In this document: piece after piece, positions 1-7,682 of the stretch
How positions within the stretch are numbered: the first letter of the stretch is position 1
Layout of the letters: every line of letters begins with the position of its first letter
Source: UBA2705 sp963977125
GTDB lineage: Bacteria > Pseudomonadota > Alphaproteobacteria > Micavibrionales > Micavibrionaceae
Direction: 5' to 3'
Assembly (NCBI GenBank): GCA_963977125.1
Contig: CAXBNJ010000010.1
Span: 1-47,874 of the forward strand
DNA length: 47,874 bases
The notes under the pieces: model-generated
What the model saw: only the letters and a program-made list of their open reading frames with translations
What the model was told of the DNA's origin: nothing
The model's database searches: none
Made by a program: the position numbers and the translations under genes

Positions 1-2
1 TA

Positions 3-539
3 TGGACGGTTGCTTCCATTAACTTCACCATGTTTCTGGTCGAAAGCGTGGCCGGGTTTCTAGCTGACTCAACGGCACTAAAAGCTGATGCGCTTGATTT
101 TTTTGGCGATGCCGCCACCTATGCGGCAACGCTTCTAGTCATCGGAAAGCCTCTGAAAACAAGATCTCTTATAGCTCTATTCAAAGGCCTAAGCCTTGGT
201 GCAATGGCAATTTTTGTGCTTGGCTTCACGCTATATCGCATGTTTATTACGGGCGATCCAGAACCGTTTACGATGGGGGCTATAGGGCTTATGGCACTCG
301 TTGCAAACACGGCTAGTGTTTTGCTTTTAATGAAATATCGTGATGGCGATTCCAATGTCCGCTCAGTTTGGCTGTGCAGCCGTAACGACGCTATCGGTAA
401 TGTCGCCGTGATACTGGCCGGGGCTGGCGTTTTTGCCAGCGGCACAGTATGGCCGGATATCATTGTTGCTTTTGTTATTGCAGGATTGTTCATGCATTCA
501 TCAATCCAAATCACTCGTCAGGCTCTGAGTGAGCGGTGA
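3..539 (+). CDS. Cation diffusion facilitator (CzcD-like), 5' end outside window
   Basis: C-terminal part of a cation diffusion facilitator, an inner-membrane metal/proton antiporter exporting divalent cations such as Zn, Co or Cd. The reading frame is open back to base 3 and continues off the left edge, so the ATG at 30 is probably internal. The visible part starts in transmembrane helix 1 or 2, with the family pattern of small residues followed by ADALDFFGDA, where the aspartates match the metal-site helix. Several more hydrophobic helices follow, and a second acidic patch (RNDAIGN) matches the other metal helix. The protein ends with ALSER, with no long cytoplasmic C-terminal domain, as in shorter family members. 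Being at the opposite edge from a CzcC-like gene suggests a czc-type locus. Family confident, metal unknown. Confidence 0.8.
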   Translation, partial: WTVASINFTMFLVESVAGFLADSTALKADALDFFGDAATYAATLLVIGKPLKTRSLIALFKGLSLGAMAIFVLGFTLYRMFITGDPEPFTMGAIGLMALVANTASVLLLMKYRDGDSNVRSVWLCSRNDAIGNVAVILAGAGVFASGTVWPDIIVAFVIAGLFMHSSIQITRQALSER

Positions 540-615
540 CTAGAACTTTCAGTTTGAAAACAAAATATCAATAATCGCGCAATCGGGGACGTTTTCACGG
601 CTGCATTGTGAGAGC

Positions 616-731
616 ATATCTTTGAAGTGGTGCGCTCTCACCCTAATCCTGATTTATTTGTAAGTAATGTTGATGAAGCGGCGTTTGATCGCGGGCTTAG
701 CGCGCCGCGTTATAACCCTCGTGCGCTTATT
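616..731 (+). pseudogene. Remnant of the XRE-family regulator gene
   Basis: This stretch is nearly identical to an internal part of the intact regulator gene at 45812-46480 (matching about 46074-46220). It would encode the peptide stretch IFEVVRSHPNPDL...VSNVDEAAFD, then skip about 12 codons in frame and resume at RYNPRAL. It has neither the N-terminal helix-turn-helix part nor the C-terminal third. The similarity ends near 731, just before the decayed IS3-family transposase. It is a non-functional fossil of a duplicated regulator, and its location next to the CDF gene suggests a past rearrangement joining the two ends of the region. Confidence 0.75.
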
Positions 732-748
732 GTTCCCCGTCAGCGCGT

Positions 749-1566
749 GTGAAACCAAAACCCACTAACTCAAAATCGGCCAAGGCCGTAAAAGATATTC
801 GTCGTGCTAATCGTAAGCTTTACTCAGCTGAAGAAAAGGTCCGCATTGTTCTTGATGGTCTGCGCAGCATCGCTGAACTCTGCCGCATCGAAGGCATCTC
901 TCAGAGCATGTATTACAGTTGGTCTAAAGACTTTCTTGAGGCCGGAAAGCTGCGCCTTGCTGGCGATACTGTGCGCGCAGCCATCACCGGTGAAGTCAAA
1001 GAGCTGCGCCTGCTTACAAGGTGCCCTTTGGGTGAAAAAACATATGAGATATCCAGCATCTGAGAAGTTAGAGATTATCCGCACTGTTGAGCAATCCCAC
1101 GCCCAACCTTCTATCGTTGGTATGATAAATACCTCTCTGGCGGCCTTGACGCTTTGGCTGATCGAACCGCTCGCCCCTCACGGATATGGAACAGGATTTC
1201 AGATAAATGAGGGTCAAAGTCATTCGTAAACCAAAGTTACTCTCTGATAATGGGGCACCTTATGTTGCTGGAGAACTCGCTGATTATCTCAAAGACAAAG
1301 GGATGAGCCATGTATGCGGTGCGCCGTACCACCCGCAAACACAGGGTAAAATAGAGCGATGACACCAAACGTTGAAAAACCGCGTCTTGCTAAATAATTA
1401 TTATTTACCCTCACATCTTGAGCATGAGATCGGGCAGTTTATAGCATATTATAATCATGAACGCTATCATGAGAGCCTGCAAAACTTAACGCCTGCAGAT
1501 GTTTATTTTGGTAGAGGAAATTCAATTTTAGAAAGAAGGAGACGGCTGAAAAACAAAACAATCTAA
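749..1566 (+). pseudogene. IS3-family transposase, decayed and internally deleted
   Basis: Remains of an IS3-family insertion sequence. The first part (749 to about 1010, GTG start) encodes an OrfA-like helix-turn-helix protein (RKLYSAEEKVRIVLDGLRSIAELCRIEGISQSMYYSW...). The frame then breaks and the OrfB start appears from about 1041 (MRYPASEKLEIIRTVEQSH). Most of the DDE catalytic core is missing: a segment around 1220-1360 keeps the LSDNGAPYVAGE...GMSHV...PYHPQTQGKIER stretch, and a TGA stands where the family has Trp after GKIER. The C-terminal part (1372-1566, AYYNHERYHESLQNLTPADVYFGR) is typical of integrase-core transposases. Several frameshifts, a deletion and stops make it inactive. 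Confidence 0.85.
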
Positions 1567-1890
1567 CAAAGACGCTTGCATAATATGAAACAAGCAGCTT
1601 AATATTAACAATTATCAGAAGCCAAACTCTCCTGATAATTAAGCACCTAAGAGTCTCAAATCATTAGATCGACAATGTAAGTCTAGCCTGACGTTCAGGG
1701 GCTCCAAGAAAATTGGTGTGTCGTTGAGGGGCGAGATCAGAGTACGTCATATGCATATTGTGATGAGTTTGGTTTTAATCTGTGATTGTTTGATATAGGA
1801 AATAAATGTATTATATAAGAGTGTAGACTATTGAAGTATTATCTCCTTTTGGTACTATATTAATTACTAATAATATGAGTGAATGATAGA
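1567..1890. other. Intergenic stretch downstream of the IS3 remnant
   Basis: No convincing gene. It holds a perfect 9-base inverted repeat, AATTATCAG at 1610-1618 and CTGATAATT at 1632-1640 with a 13-base loop, which may be part of the IS right end or a weak transcription stop. The rest becomes strongly AT-rich towards 1890 and probably contains the promoter of the following three-gene cassette. I could not fix a -35/-10 pair. Confidence 0.5.
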
Positions 1891-2694
1891 ATGATTCGTC
1901 CCACCAATTTGCCAGATTTTGAAAACCCGCCACTTCATGAGGTCGTGGTCGGAGTGCAGTTCGCGCCTATTAAGGGCTATTCCCAAATAAACATTGGGGA
2001 TGTTTGGGCTCTGTATAAGGATGACTATCCGTTAACGGAGGCGCACTCACCATTAGCTCCAAAGCTAGCTAACTATGGCCTCCAAGTCCGTCAGAACGAA
2101 GTTCAGTTTATTGATGGGGCTATTCATGATCGTTTCTGGTTTCTTACTCGTAGTGAAGGTGAGCTTATACAATTCCAGCCGGATAAATTTCTGCATAATT
2201 GGAGAAAAACAGACCTGGGAAATAACGAGTACCCTAGATATGAAGCCATTTCTAAGAAGTTTGAAACTGAATTATTGCAATTAGAGCTATACTTCAAAAG
2301 AAAATTTAAGGCCACAGGCCTGAATATTAATCATTATGAAGTATCATATGTGAATACTATTTATGAGAAGGACCTCGAAGGCTTAAATTTAAATGATATT
2401 TTCTCGTTTGTAAAATTTTCTCAATTTCCAGATAATTTTGCCACTCGTTTTAATCGTGTCTTGAAGAATAAAACAGAACAGCCTTATGCAAGGTTAAGTA
2501 TTGAGGTTAATCAAGGGGTCGGCCCTGGTGGGCCTCTTTATAAGCTGTCTATCAGTGTTGAAGGAGCCCCAGAAGATTCAAGTATTAAGTCTGCTATGGG
2601 TTTTATAGAAGAGGGGCGCTCTCTTATTGTTAAAACTTTTAAAGATGTGACCGGTGAGAAGGCTCATAAAGTATGGAGGTTAAAGAATGAATGA
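1891..2694 (+). CDS. TIGR04255-family protein, first gene of a three-gene cassette
   Basis: About 267 residues. The N-terminus carries the signature of the TIGR04255 family, PDFENPPLHEVVVGVQFAP, followed by mixed alpha/beta sequence with no signal peptide or membrane helix, so it is probably cytoplasmic. The biochemical function of this family is unknown. An in-frame GTG at 1879 is an alternative start; neither start has a clear ribosome-binding site, and I chose the ATG because the conserved motif follows directly. The gene overlaps the next one by 8 bases and the third gene overlaps the second, so all three are probably one transcript. The whole cassette is AT-rich and lies between two dead insertion sequences, as is common for cargo or defence genes. 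A defence role is conjecture. Confidence 0.7.
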   Translation: MIRPTNLPDFENPPLHEVVVGVQFAPIKGYSQINIGDVWALYKDDYPLTEAHSPLAPKLANYGLQVRQNEVQFIDGAIHDRFWFLTRSEGELIQFQPDKFLHNWRKTDLGNNEYPRYEAISKKFETELLQLELYFKRKFKATGLNINHYEVSYVNTIYEKDLEGLNLNDIFSFVKFSQFPDNFATRFNRVLKNKTEQPYARLSIEVNQGVGPGGPLYKLSISVEGAPEDSSIKSAMGFIEEGRSLIVKTFKDVTGEKAHKVWRLKNE

Positions 2695-3151
2695 TAGCTC
2701 AGTATTTTCAAATATAACGACGCTAGCAATGTGCGATAGAAAAAGTACAGTAAACCGTTCTAGGTATTGGTGGTTTGATGCTGTTAAATCAAAGATTGAT
2801 GAATTAACTTCGTTGAGCTCTGGCTGGGATGGTTACGGTGCAAAGCATGTGAGCTTTAAGGCTGCTTATTTTTCCTTGATTATGTTGGAGAGCTTTGGTG
2901 ATTCCATTAAATATGTACCTAGTATAGTTCCTGGTACTAACGGTGATTTACAAATTGAATGGCATAATGGTGAGAACAGTATCGAGATCCATGTTCTAGA
3001 TGAATATGATATTGAGGCGTGGAGGGACTGCGCGGGAGCAGACGATGATGGTGAAGAGATACACCTTACAGCGAATTTCACTATAATTAATTCATGGTTA
3101 AATGATTTTAATGGAACGGATCGTGTATGTAATGCGTCAACCAGAGGTTAA
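2687..3151 (+). CDS. Unknown protein with a GWDGYGA motif, cassette gene 2
   Basis: 154 residues, start overlapping the end of the TIGR04255 gene by 8 bases, which implies translational coupling. The most recognisable part is a short motif around residues 44-50, SGWDGYGA, preceded by a helical segment (WWFDAVKSKIDELTSL). This motif recurs in small uncharacterised bacterial proteins. The middle is strand-rich with acidic patches (LQIEWHNGENSIEIHVLDEYDIE), and there is no signal peptide or membrane segment. I cannot assign a fold or activity. Its constant-looking packing between two other genes suggests the three products act together. Confidence 0.6.
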   Translation: MNDSSVFSNITTLAMCDRKSTVNRSRYWWFDAVKSKIDELTSLSSGWDGYGAKHVSFKAAYFSLIMLESFGDSIKYVPSIVPGTNGDLQIEWHNGENSIEIHVLDEYDIEAWRDCAGADDDGEEIHLTANFTIINSWLNDFNGTDRVCNASTRG

Positions 3152-3566
3152 TGATGATGGGGAAGTAATCCCACATGACCATGATGAAATTTCTAATAAT
3201 CATAGTGTGATACGCCGTATATCACACTATTTTGTCGTTGAAGATAGTAAAACAGGCGAAAAAAAAGTGTCTAGCATGGCTTTTGATAAGTCTTCAGGTG
3301 AAAACGGCAGTATTTCTGTCGACTTACCGTCATTAATGGAGCTTGATTCTGTCGACGTTGCAGGCCACGTTACGTCCCCAGTTTGGATAGGCTCAGTTAC
3401 TTTAAATGTTGGAGAGATCCGGGGCTTAACGCTATCTGTAGGCTACGATCCAACGGACGAAAATAAATACCACGGAGGTATTTGGGGTGGCGTCACTAGG
3501 GGGGTTAAAAGAAAACTGTTATCCCACTCGTCATGGTATGTAGAAATAGCCGGTGTAAACTTATAA
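3132..3566 (+). CDS. Unknown protein, cassette gene 3
   Basis: About 144 residues beginning MRQPEVNDDGEV; in-frame ATGs at 3102 and 3111 are alternative starts with a longer overlap with the previous gene. The start at 3132 has a GGAACGGA stretch about 11 bases upstream and overlaps the second gene by 20 bases. The sequence is polar and rich in beta-strand, with an acidic/histidine patch near the start (HDHDE) and a Gly/Trp-rich stretch near the end (YHGGIWGGVTRG). No domain is recognised. The organisation resembles a compact multi-subunit cassette whose third member lacks obvious catalytic motifs. Confidence 0.55.
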   Translation: MRQPEVNDDGEVIPHDHDEISNNHSVIRRISHYFVVEDSKTGEKKVSSMAFDKSSGENGSISVDLPSLMELDSVDVAGHVTSPVWIGSVTLNVGEIRGLTLSVGYDPTDENKYHGGIWGGVTRGVKRKLLSHSSWYVEIAGVNL

Positions 3567-3630
3567 GTTAAATTCTTTAAAGGCTCTTTTATTCCATAAT
3601 ATATATTATCAAAACATGTTATTCACGCCT

Positions 3631-3708
3631 TTTTGTCGTTTGGCGACGCTAAGGTGGTTTGTAATTTATAAGACATTTTTAAGCTTGGTTAGGCCTTGTG
3701 GCACGACC
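3631..3708 (+). mobile_element. IS6-family right-end remnant
   Basis: This stretch aligns without gaps to the last 78 bases of the complete IS6-family element (6834-6911): the transposase 3' end TTTTxTCGxTTGGCGACG, its former stop region, and the terminal inverted repeat ending in ACC. About three quarters of positions match by eye, so it is an old fragment. It overlaps the last codons of the ankyrin-repeat gene on the other strand. Confidence 0.7.
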
Positions 3709-5702
3709 ACATTCTTTGTGAAATGTCCCATCGAACTCACAAGGTACTGCTTCTGCTCAGAATCGCGGTAACCTTTATAGTCTAATGGCTTGGCTAGCGA
3801 CGCTTGGTTAAACTTAAGTTCCGGCGTATTGCCGCCTGCGCCGATATGTACTGCGCTTATATTCCCTTTGTGCACCTCGGTTGTTTGCGCGACAAACTCA
3901 TGCATTATGCTTTCCCAGTTTTGTGCATTAAAATGTCCAGATAGAGATTCTAGACTATCAAAAACGAGCTCATCTTTCTTCCCACGCCAGGCCCAGCTTT
4001 GTCCAACAATCTGATCTGTTTTTTTATGCGCAACCACATAAAAGCCGCCATTCTCGGAAAGAAACCCATGCTTAGCGCAATCTGCGCCTTGATTTGCTAA
4101 ATGTTGGCAGCAATTGGTAAATTCGCCCAGTAGCAAACCGCGCAGGTCGCCATCAGGCAACTTATAAAAATGATAATCAGGCTTTTTAAACTTAGCGCCA
4201 TCAATCCCGATCTCTGGGATCTTCTGTTCCGTTTTTCTCATGCCATGGGCGGCAAAGAGCTTTTGATATTTCTCGATTTGTTTGTGTGCCGTGTTGAAAT
4301 CAGCATCATCCCAATTAAAGCGAAAGCATAATGCAGCAAGCTCGGGGCTTTTTGTTGCGCCTTTATAATAAAACTTTGCAACTTGCTCTGTTGTTTTGCT
4401 CAAAGACCAGCTTTCACCATCAGCGGATTTTGCCGGTTGCGCTACGCGATCTGCGAATTTGACTAGCCGGGCGATTTTGGGGCCTTGCTGTAGCGTAGCG
4501 TCGCCCCAAGCCTTATAATCAATCTGGCCGGCTGCGGGGATCGCTATAAAATGGGCGCAATCATGCAATGGCTGTTTACCGGCCTCCCCCCATTTCTCTA
4601 AATACTGCAAGACGCGATCTTCTGTTCGAAATAAGGTGCTTATATCATAGGCATATTTGCAGCTTGCAGCACCGCTATAACCTTCTTTTTTAAGCATATC
4701 CTCTACGGCTAAATAAGTTTTTAACTTAAAGTCATATGGATTTTTATCAAGAAGTGCTTTTGGCACATCGAAATTATTATGTAGGCGCCGCCAGCTTTGA
4801 TACTTTTTGTATGTAGGGTCCTGTGATAGGTATTGGCTGAAAAGCACAGCATCTTTTTGTACTAAGCGCTCTAACATCGGATAATGGCCATTTTGTGCGG
4901 CCCGGCGAAGAGAATCATCATCAATAGCATGAATATCTGCGCCGTTATCAATCAGTATCTGCACGACCGCCGCATGGCCATTTCTCGCGGCCCAGCGAAG
5001 GGCGTAATCATCATCGGCATGAATATCTGCGCCGTTATCAATCAGTATCTGCACGACCGCCGCATGGCCATTTTCCCCGGCCCCGCGAAGGGACCAATCA
5101 TCACGGGCATGAATATCTGCGCCATTATCAATCAGTATCTGCACGACAGCCTCATGGCCATTTTGCGCGGCCAAGCGAAGGGCCATGTCATTATTGGCAT
5201 GAATATCTGCGCCATTATCAATCAGCATCTGCACGACAGCCTCATGGCCATTTTCCGCGGCCCAGCGAAGAGAATCATCATTATTGGCATGAATATCTGC
5301 GCCCTGATTAATTAGTCCAGAGATTTTCGCGGCATCATTGGCTTTGATCGCTTTTATAGGGTCAGAGTCGTTATTTTCAAGAGGAAGCGCCTTAACAACG
5401 GTATCATAAGTTAGGCTTTTTTGTTTGTTCTTTATTTGCTTCGGCTTCATCTTGATAAGCAAGCTCTCAATATGGGGGCGTCCGTTTTTGACGTGACGCA
5501 AAAGATCCGCAGAGCCCACAGTACTTCCTGCGCGCTGTAAGCCTATCGCTAGGCGCGGCAAGCTTTTTTTAAGCCATTGAACATAGCCCGCACTGGCCTC
5601 ACCCTCGCCTGAAAGCGTATGGTCGGCGCTCTGGTAGCGCTTAATCGCGATTAGTGCCTGCTCAATTGCGTAAGGCTTCTTATTAACTTTGGCTTTGTCC
5701 AA
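3666..5702 (-). CDS. Ankyrin-repeat protein with a C-terminal NCCQ-type domain
   Basis: 678 residues. A basic N-terminal region (1-110) is followed by about five ankyrin repeats (114-283) of 30 residues each, a short form lacking the usual TPLH turn (pattern DDxxLRxAAxNGHxAVVQILIDNGADIHA). A helical middle part and a conserved-looking C-terminal domain follow (about 515-640), with GEFTNCCQHL at 527-536, then GGFYVV, GQSWAWR and LVFDSLES. That domain is common in large uncharacterised alphaproteobacterial and plasmid proteins. Translation starts at TTG 5702: there is no ATG nearby and a strong GGAGG lies 7 bases upstream. No signal peptide is seen. The last dozen codons fall inside an IS6 terminal remnant, so the original C-terminus has probably been replaced. 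It may act on host proteins or as a plasmid toxin; function unproven. Confidence 0.75.
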   Translation of the reverse strand: MDKAKVNKKPYAIEQALIAIKRYQSADHTLSGEGEASAGYVQWLKKSLPRLAIGLQRAGSTVGSADLLRHVKNGRPHIESLLIKMKPKQIKNKQKSLTYDTVVKALPLENNDSDPIKAIKANDAAKISGLINQGADIHANNDDSLRWAAENGHEAVVQMLIDNGADIHANNDMALRLAAQNGHEAVVQILIDNGADIHARDDWSLRGAGENGHAAVVQILIDNGADIHADDDYALRWAARNGHAAVVQILIDNGADIHAIDDDSLRRAAQNGHYPMLERLVQKDAVLFSQYLSQDPTYKKYQSWRRLHNNFDVPKALLDKNPYDFKLKTYLAVEDMLKKEGYSGAASCKYAYDISTLFRTEDRVLQYLEKWGEAGKQPLHDCAHFIAIPAAGQIDYKAWGDATLQQGPKIARLVKFADRVAQPAKSADGESWSLSKTTEQVAKFYYKGATKSPELAALCFRFNWDDADFNTAHKQIEKYQKLFAAHGMRKTEQKIPEIGIDGAKFKKPDYHFYKLPDGDLRGLLLGEFTNCCQHLANQGADCAKHGFLSENGGFYVVAHKKTDQIVGQSWAWRGKKDELVFDSLESLSGHFNAQNWESIMHEFVAQTTEVHKGNISAVHIGAGGNTPELKFNQASLAKPLDYKGYRDSEQKQYLVSSMGHFTKNVVVPQGLTKLKNVL
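4854..5363 (-). repeat. Tandem 90-bp repeats encoding ankyrin units
   Basis: Near-identical 90-base units, marked by GCATGAATATCTGCGCC at 4927, 5017, 5107, 5197 and 5287 on the plus strand. They encode five 30-residue ankyrin repeats. High DNA similarity between units, including synonymous positions, implies recent tandem duplication or gene conversion. Confidence 0.9.
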
Positions 5703-5841
5703 GTGTTTCCCTCCCCATCGCGTACCTTTAAGGACTGCACATTACATAATAATCGCTATCGTGTCAATGCGGTATTCTTGCAGGTAGCGTCGCACACCAT
5801 GTTCAATAAAACCGTTTCTCATATGTGTCATTATCAATCTT

Positions 5842-6003
5842 TTACTGGCGGTTATCTTTACGGGGGCTATTTAATAAAGAGCCTTTTTGCTTTAATGTCT
5901 TTTCGAAGTTCCTTACTTTTACAACTTCATATGCTTCATTAACATGGACATTATTCTTCGGATCGAACTTCATCTTTACTTCATAAAACTCTTCATCTAA
6001 CAT
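5842..6003 (-). CDS. Small hypothetical ORF, possibly a fragment
   Basis: An open frame of 53 codons from ATG 6003 (MLDEEFYEVKMKFDP...), or 60 from GTG 6024. The composition is plausible for a protein: alternating charged and hydrophobic residues with a lysine-rich end. There is no recognisable motif and no convincing ribosome-binding site, and the IS6 element begins just upstream at 6078. It may be the tail of a gene cut by the insertion. Low confidence that it is expressed. Confidence 0.25.
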   Translation of the reverse strand: MLDEEFYEVKMKFDPKNNVHVNEAYEVVKVRNFEKTLKQKGSLLNSPRKDNRQ

Positions 6004-6077
6004 CGAAGGACTAAAAAGTCGCACTTGGGTTAGAATCTACATTGAATACCCTTATTATTATAGAACACGCACTATTG

Positions 6078-6911
6078 GGTTCTGTCGCAAAGTTTAACAC
6101 TCTCAAATTTTATTCGATTTTAAGGTATAATGCTCTTGTCTTGCAACAGGAGCTTTTCATGGTCTCATTTTCTGGTCGTCATTATCCTAAATTCATTATT
6201 CTACAATGTGTGCGTTGGTACGTATCCTACGCACTGAGCTATCGAAATATTGAGGAAATGATGGCAGAACGTGGCTTTGAAATTGACCACGCAACGCTGA
6301 ACCGTTGGGTTTTGCACTACGCCCCTCTTCTAGAGAAGAAAGCTAAGAAGTATAAGGTTCCTATTCACCGTAGCTGGCGCATGGATGAGACCTATATTAA
6401 GATTAAGGGGAAGTGGCATTACCTCTATCGTGCCGTTGATAAATACGGCGCGACAGTTGAGTTTATGGTTTCAAAGAGACGCGACAAGGCCGCAGCTAAA
6501 GCATTCTTCCGGAAAGCCTTTCTTTCTAACCGCAGACCGCTTCGTATTAACATCGATAAAAGTGGCTCTAATAAAGCCGCTTTGGATTCTTTTAATAAGC
6601 CTGGGTGGCTTACAGGCAAGAGGCCGTTTCTCATACAGCAGGTTAAGTATCTCAACAATGTTGTCGAACAGGATCATCGCCATATTAAGCGCATTACTAA
6701 TCCCATGGGTTGCTTCAGGAAAATGCATACTGCATCGAGGACGTTAGCGGGTATTGAATTAATGAATATGATTAAGAAGAAACAACTGAAATTCACAAAA
6801 TATAGAGATCAAAACTTAACGCCAGCGGAGCAGTTTTATCGCTTGGCGACGGTGAGGTAGTTTGTGATTTATAGGGCGTTTTCAACCTTAGTTAATCTTT
6901 GCGCCACTACC
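6078..6911 (+). mobile_element. Complete IS6-family insertion sequence
   Basis: 834 bases, bounded by imperfect 21-base inverted repeats: left 6078-6098 (GGTTCTGTCGCAAAGTTTAAC) would pair with right 6891-6911, which read on the other strand begins GGTAGTGGCGCAAAG. A single transposase gene fills it. No 8-base target duplication is visible in the flanks, which suggests that one side was rearranged after insertion. A truncated sister copy lies at 27801-28240 in the same orientation, and a terminal fragment at 3631-3708. Confidence 0.85.
6159..6860 (+). CDS. IS6-family DDE transposase
   Basis: About 233 residues. It begins MVSFSGRHYPKFIILQCVRWYVSY, the usual IS6/IS26-like N-terminus with a helix-turn-helix (YRNIEEMMAERGFEIDHATLNRWV). 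The DDE catalytic residues are visible: Asp in WRMDETYIKIKGKW, Asp in INIDKSGSNKAAL, and Glu in VKYLNNVVEQDHRHIKR. I chose ATG 6159 because CAGGAG stands 6 bases upstream and this is the typical family start; the frame is open further 5'. The frame is intact, so the element may be active. IS6 elements move by cointegrate formation and commonly collect resistance genes between direct copies. Confidence 0.92.
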   Translation: MVSFSGRHYPKFIILQCVRWYVSYALSYRNIEEMMAERGFEIDHATLNRWVLHYAPLLEKKAKKYKVPIHRSWRMDETYIKIKGKWHYLYRAVDKYGATVEFMVSKRRDKAAAKAFFRKAFLSNRRPLRINIDKSGSNKAALDSFNKPGWLTGKRPFLIQQVKYLNNVVEQDHRHIKRITNPMGCFRKMHTASRTLAGIELMNMIKKKQLKFTKYRDQNLTPAEQFYRLATVR

Positions 6912-6950
6912 TAGAATATAGGGGCTAATCCTAGCTCAATAATTTTTCTA

Positions 6951-7682
6951 CTAAAACATTAAGCGCAGACCAATGCCTGCAATAAAATTGTCATTATCTT
7001 CACCGTTGCTTTTGGCTATGGATGAAGTTTCTCCGAGTTTTCTCTCATAACGCAAGTCGATATAAGGCGCGAATTTTCGTGTAAATTCATAACGGGTCTG
7101 CAGGCCAATTTCGCCATCAACAAACCCTGTACCTATTTCTTGTTCATCAACATCCTGTGCGGATAAATTGACTTCAACATAGGGCTGTAAAATCAAACGC
7201 TGCGTTACGAGAAAATCATTCTCTTGGCGCAGCCGCGCGGTCACATCACCGTCGTCACTGACAAATAAATGCGCTTCGGTTTCAAAGAAATAAGGCGCGA
7301 GCCCCTCAACCCCGAATACAGCATATGTTGTGGAGATAGGCTGCATATTTTGGCGAACACCTATTTGCGCATCCCAGAAGGTTGCGACATTACGGCTGTA
7401 TAGCGCCGAGAATTCAGCCTGCTCGAGCGTGCCCTCAGAATGCTCACCTTCAGATTTAAGCCAGAGTTTATTTTCATCTGTTCCATACCAGCCATCAAAA
7501 TCCCAGTTGGCCACGGCTCCGTGCTCGCCGCCACCATAGCCCGTTTCTAACCTGAACATATGATAGGATTCTGAACCATGTGGGTGATCGCCGGGGCTAC
7601 GATTATGTTCCCCCTGCGCAAAAGCCGGCGTAGCGAAGGCCAATAAAAACAGTAAAGTCGTGAAATATAATTTAATGCGCAT
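6951..7682 (-). CDS. copB: Copper resistance outer-membrane protein CopB/PcoB
   Basis: 243 residues with a signal peptide (MRIKLYFTTLLFLLAFATPAFA). The mature part is an outer-membrane beta-barrel typical of CopB: alternating strands with aromatic girdles (FRLETGYGGGE, WDFDGWYGTDENKLWLKSEGEHSEG, RYEFTRKFAPYIDLRYERKLG) and a C-terminal Phe (LRLMF). The Met/His-rich N-terminal extension found in some CopB proteins is reduced to a short His-containing stretch. The start codon overlaps the end of copA by 11 bases, so the two are translationally coupled as in classical cop/pco operons. CopB is thought to bind or export copper across the outer membrane; the precise role is unsettled. Confidence 0.9.
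   Translation of the reverse strand: MRIKLYFTTLLFLLAFATPAFAQGEHNRSPGDHPHGSESYHMFRLETGYGGGEHGAVANWDFDGWYGTDENKLWLKSEGEHSEGTLEQAEFSALYSRNVATFWDAQIGVRQNMQPISTTYAVFGVEGLAPYFFETEAHLFVSDDGDVTARLRQENDFLVTQRLILQPYVEVNLSAQDVDEQEIGTGFVDGEIGLQTRYEFTRKFAPYIDLRYERKLGETSSIAKSNGEDNDNFIAGIGLRLMF

Noticed and set aside
1206..1229. TGAGGG followed by TTCGTA on the plus strand
   Set aside because: Spacing is 9 instead of 14 and it lies inside the dead IS3 transposase; chance match.
4884..5315. Open frame opposite the ankyrin repeats
   Set aside because: It is the mirror of the repeats on the coding strand; its repetitive protein has no independent support.
4854..5363. Regular 90-base repeats that could be mistaken for a CRISPR array
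   Set aside because: Units are tandem without unique spacers and translate into ankyrin repeats in one long frame.
6070..6919. Search for an 8-base target duplication around the complete IS6 element
   Set aside because: Flanks CACTATTG and TAGAATAT do not match.
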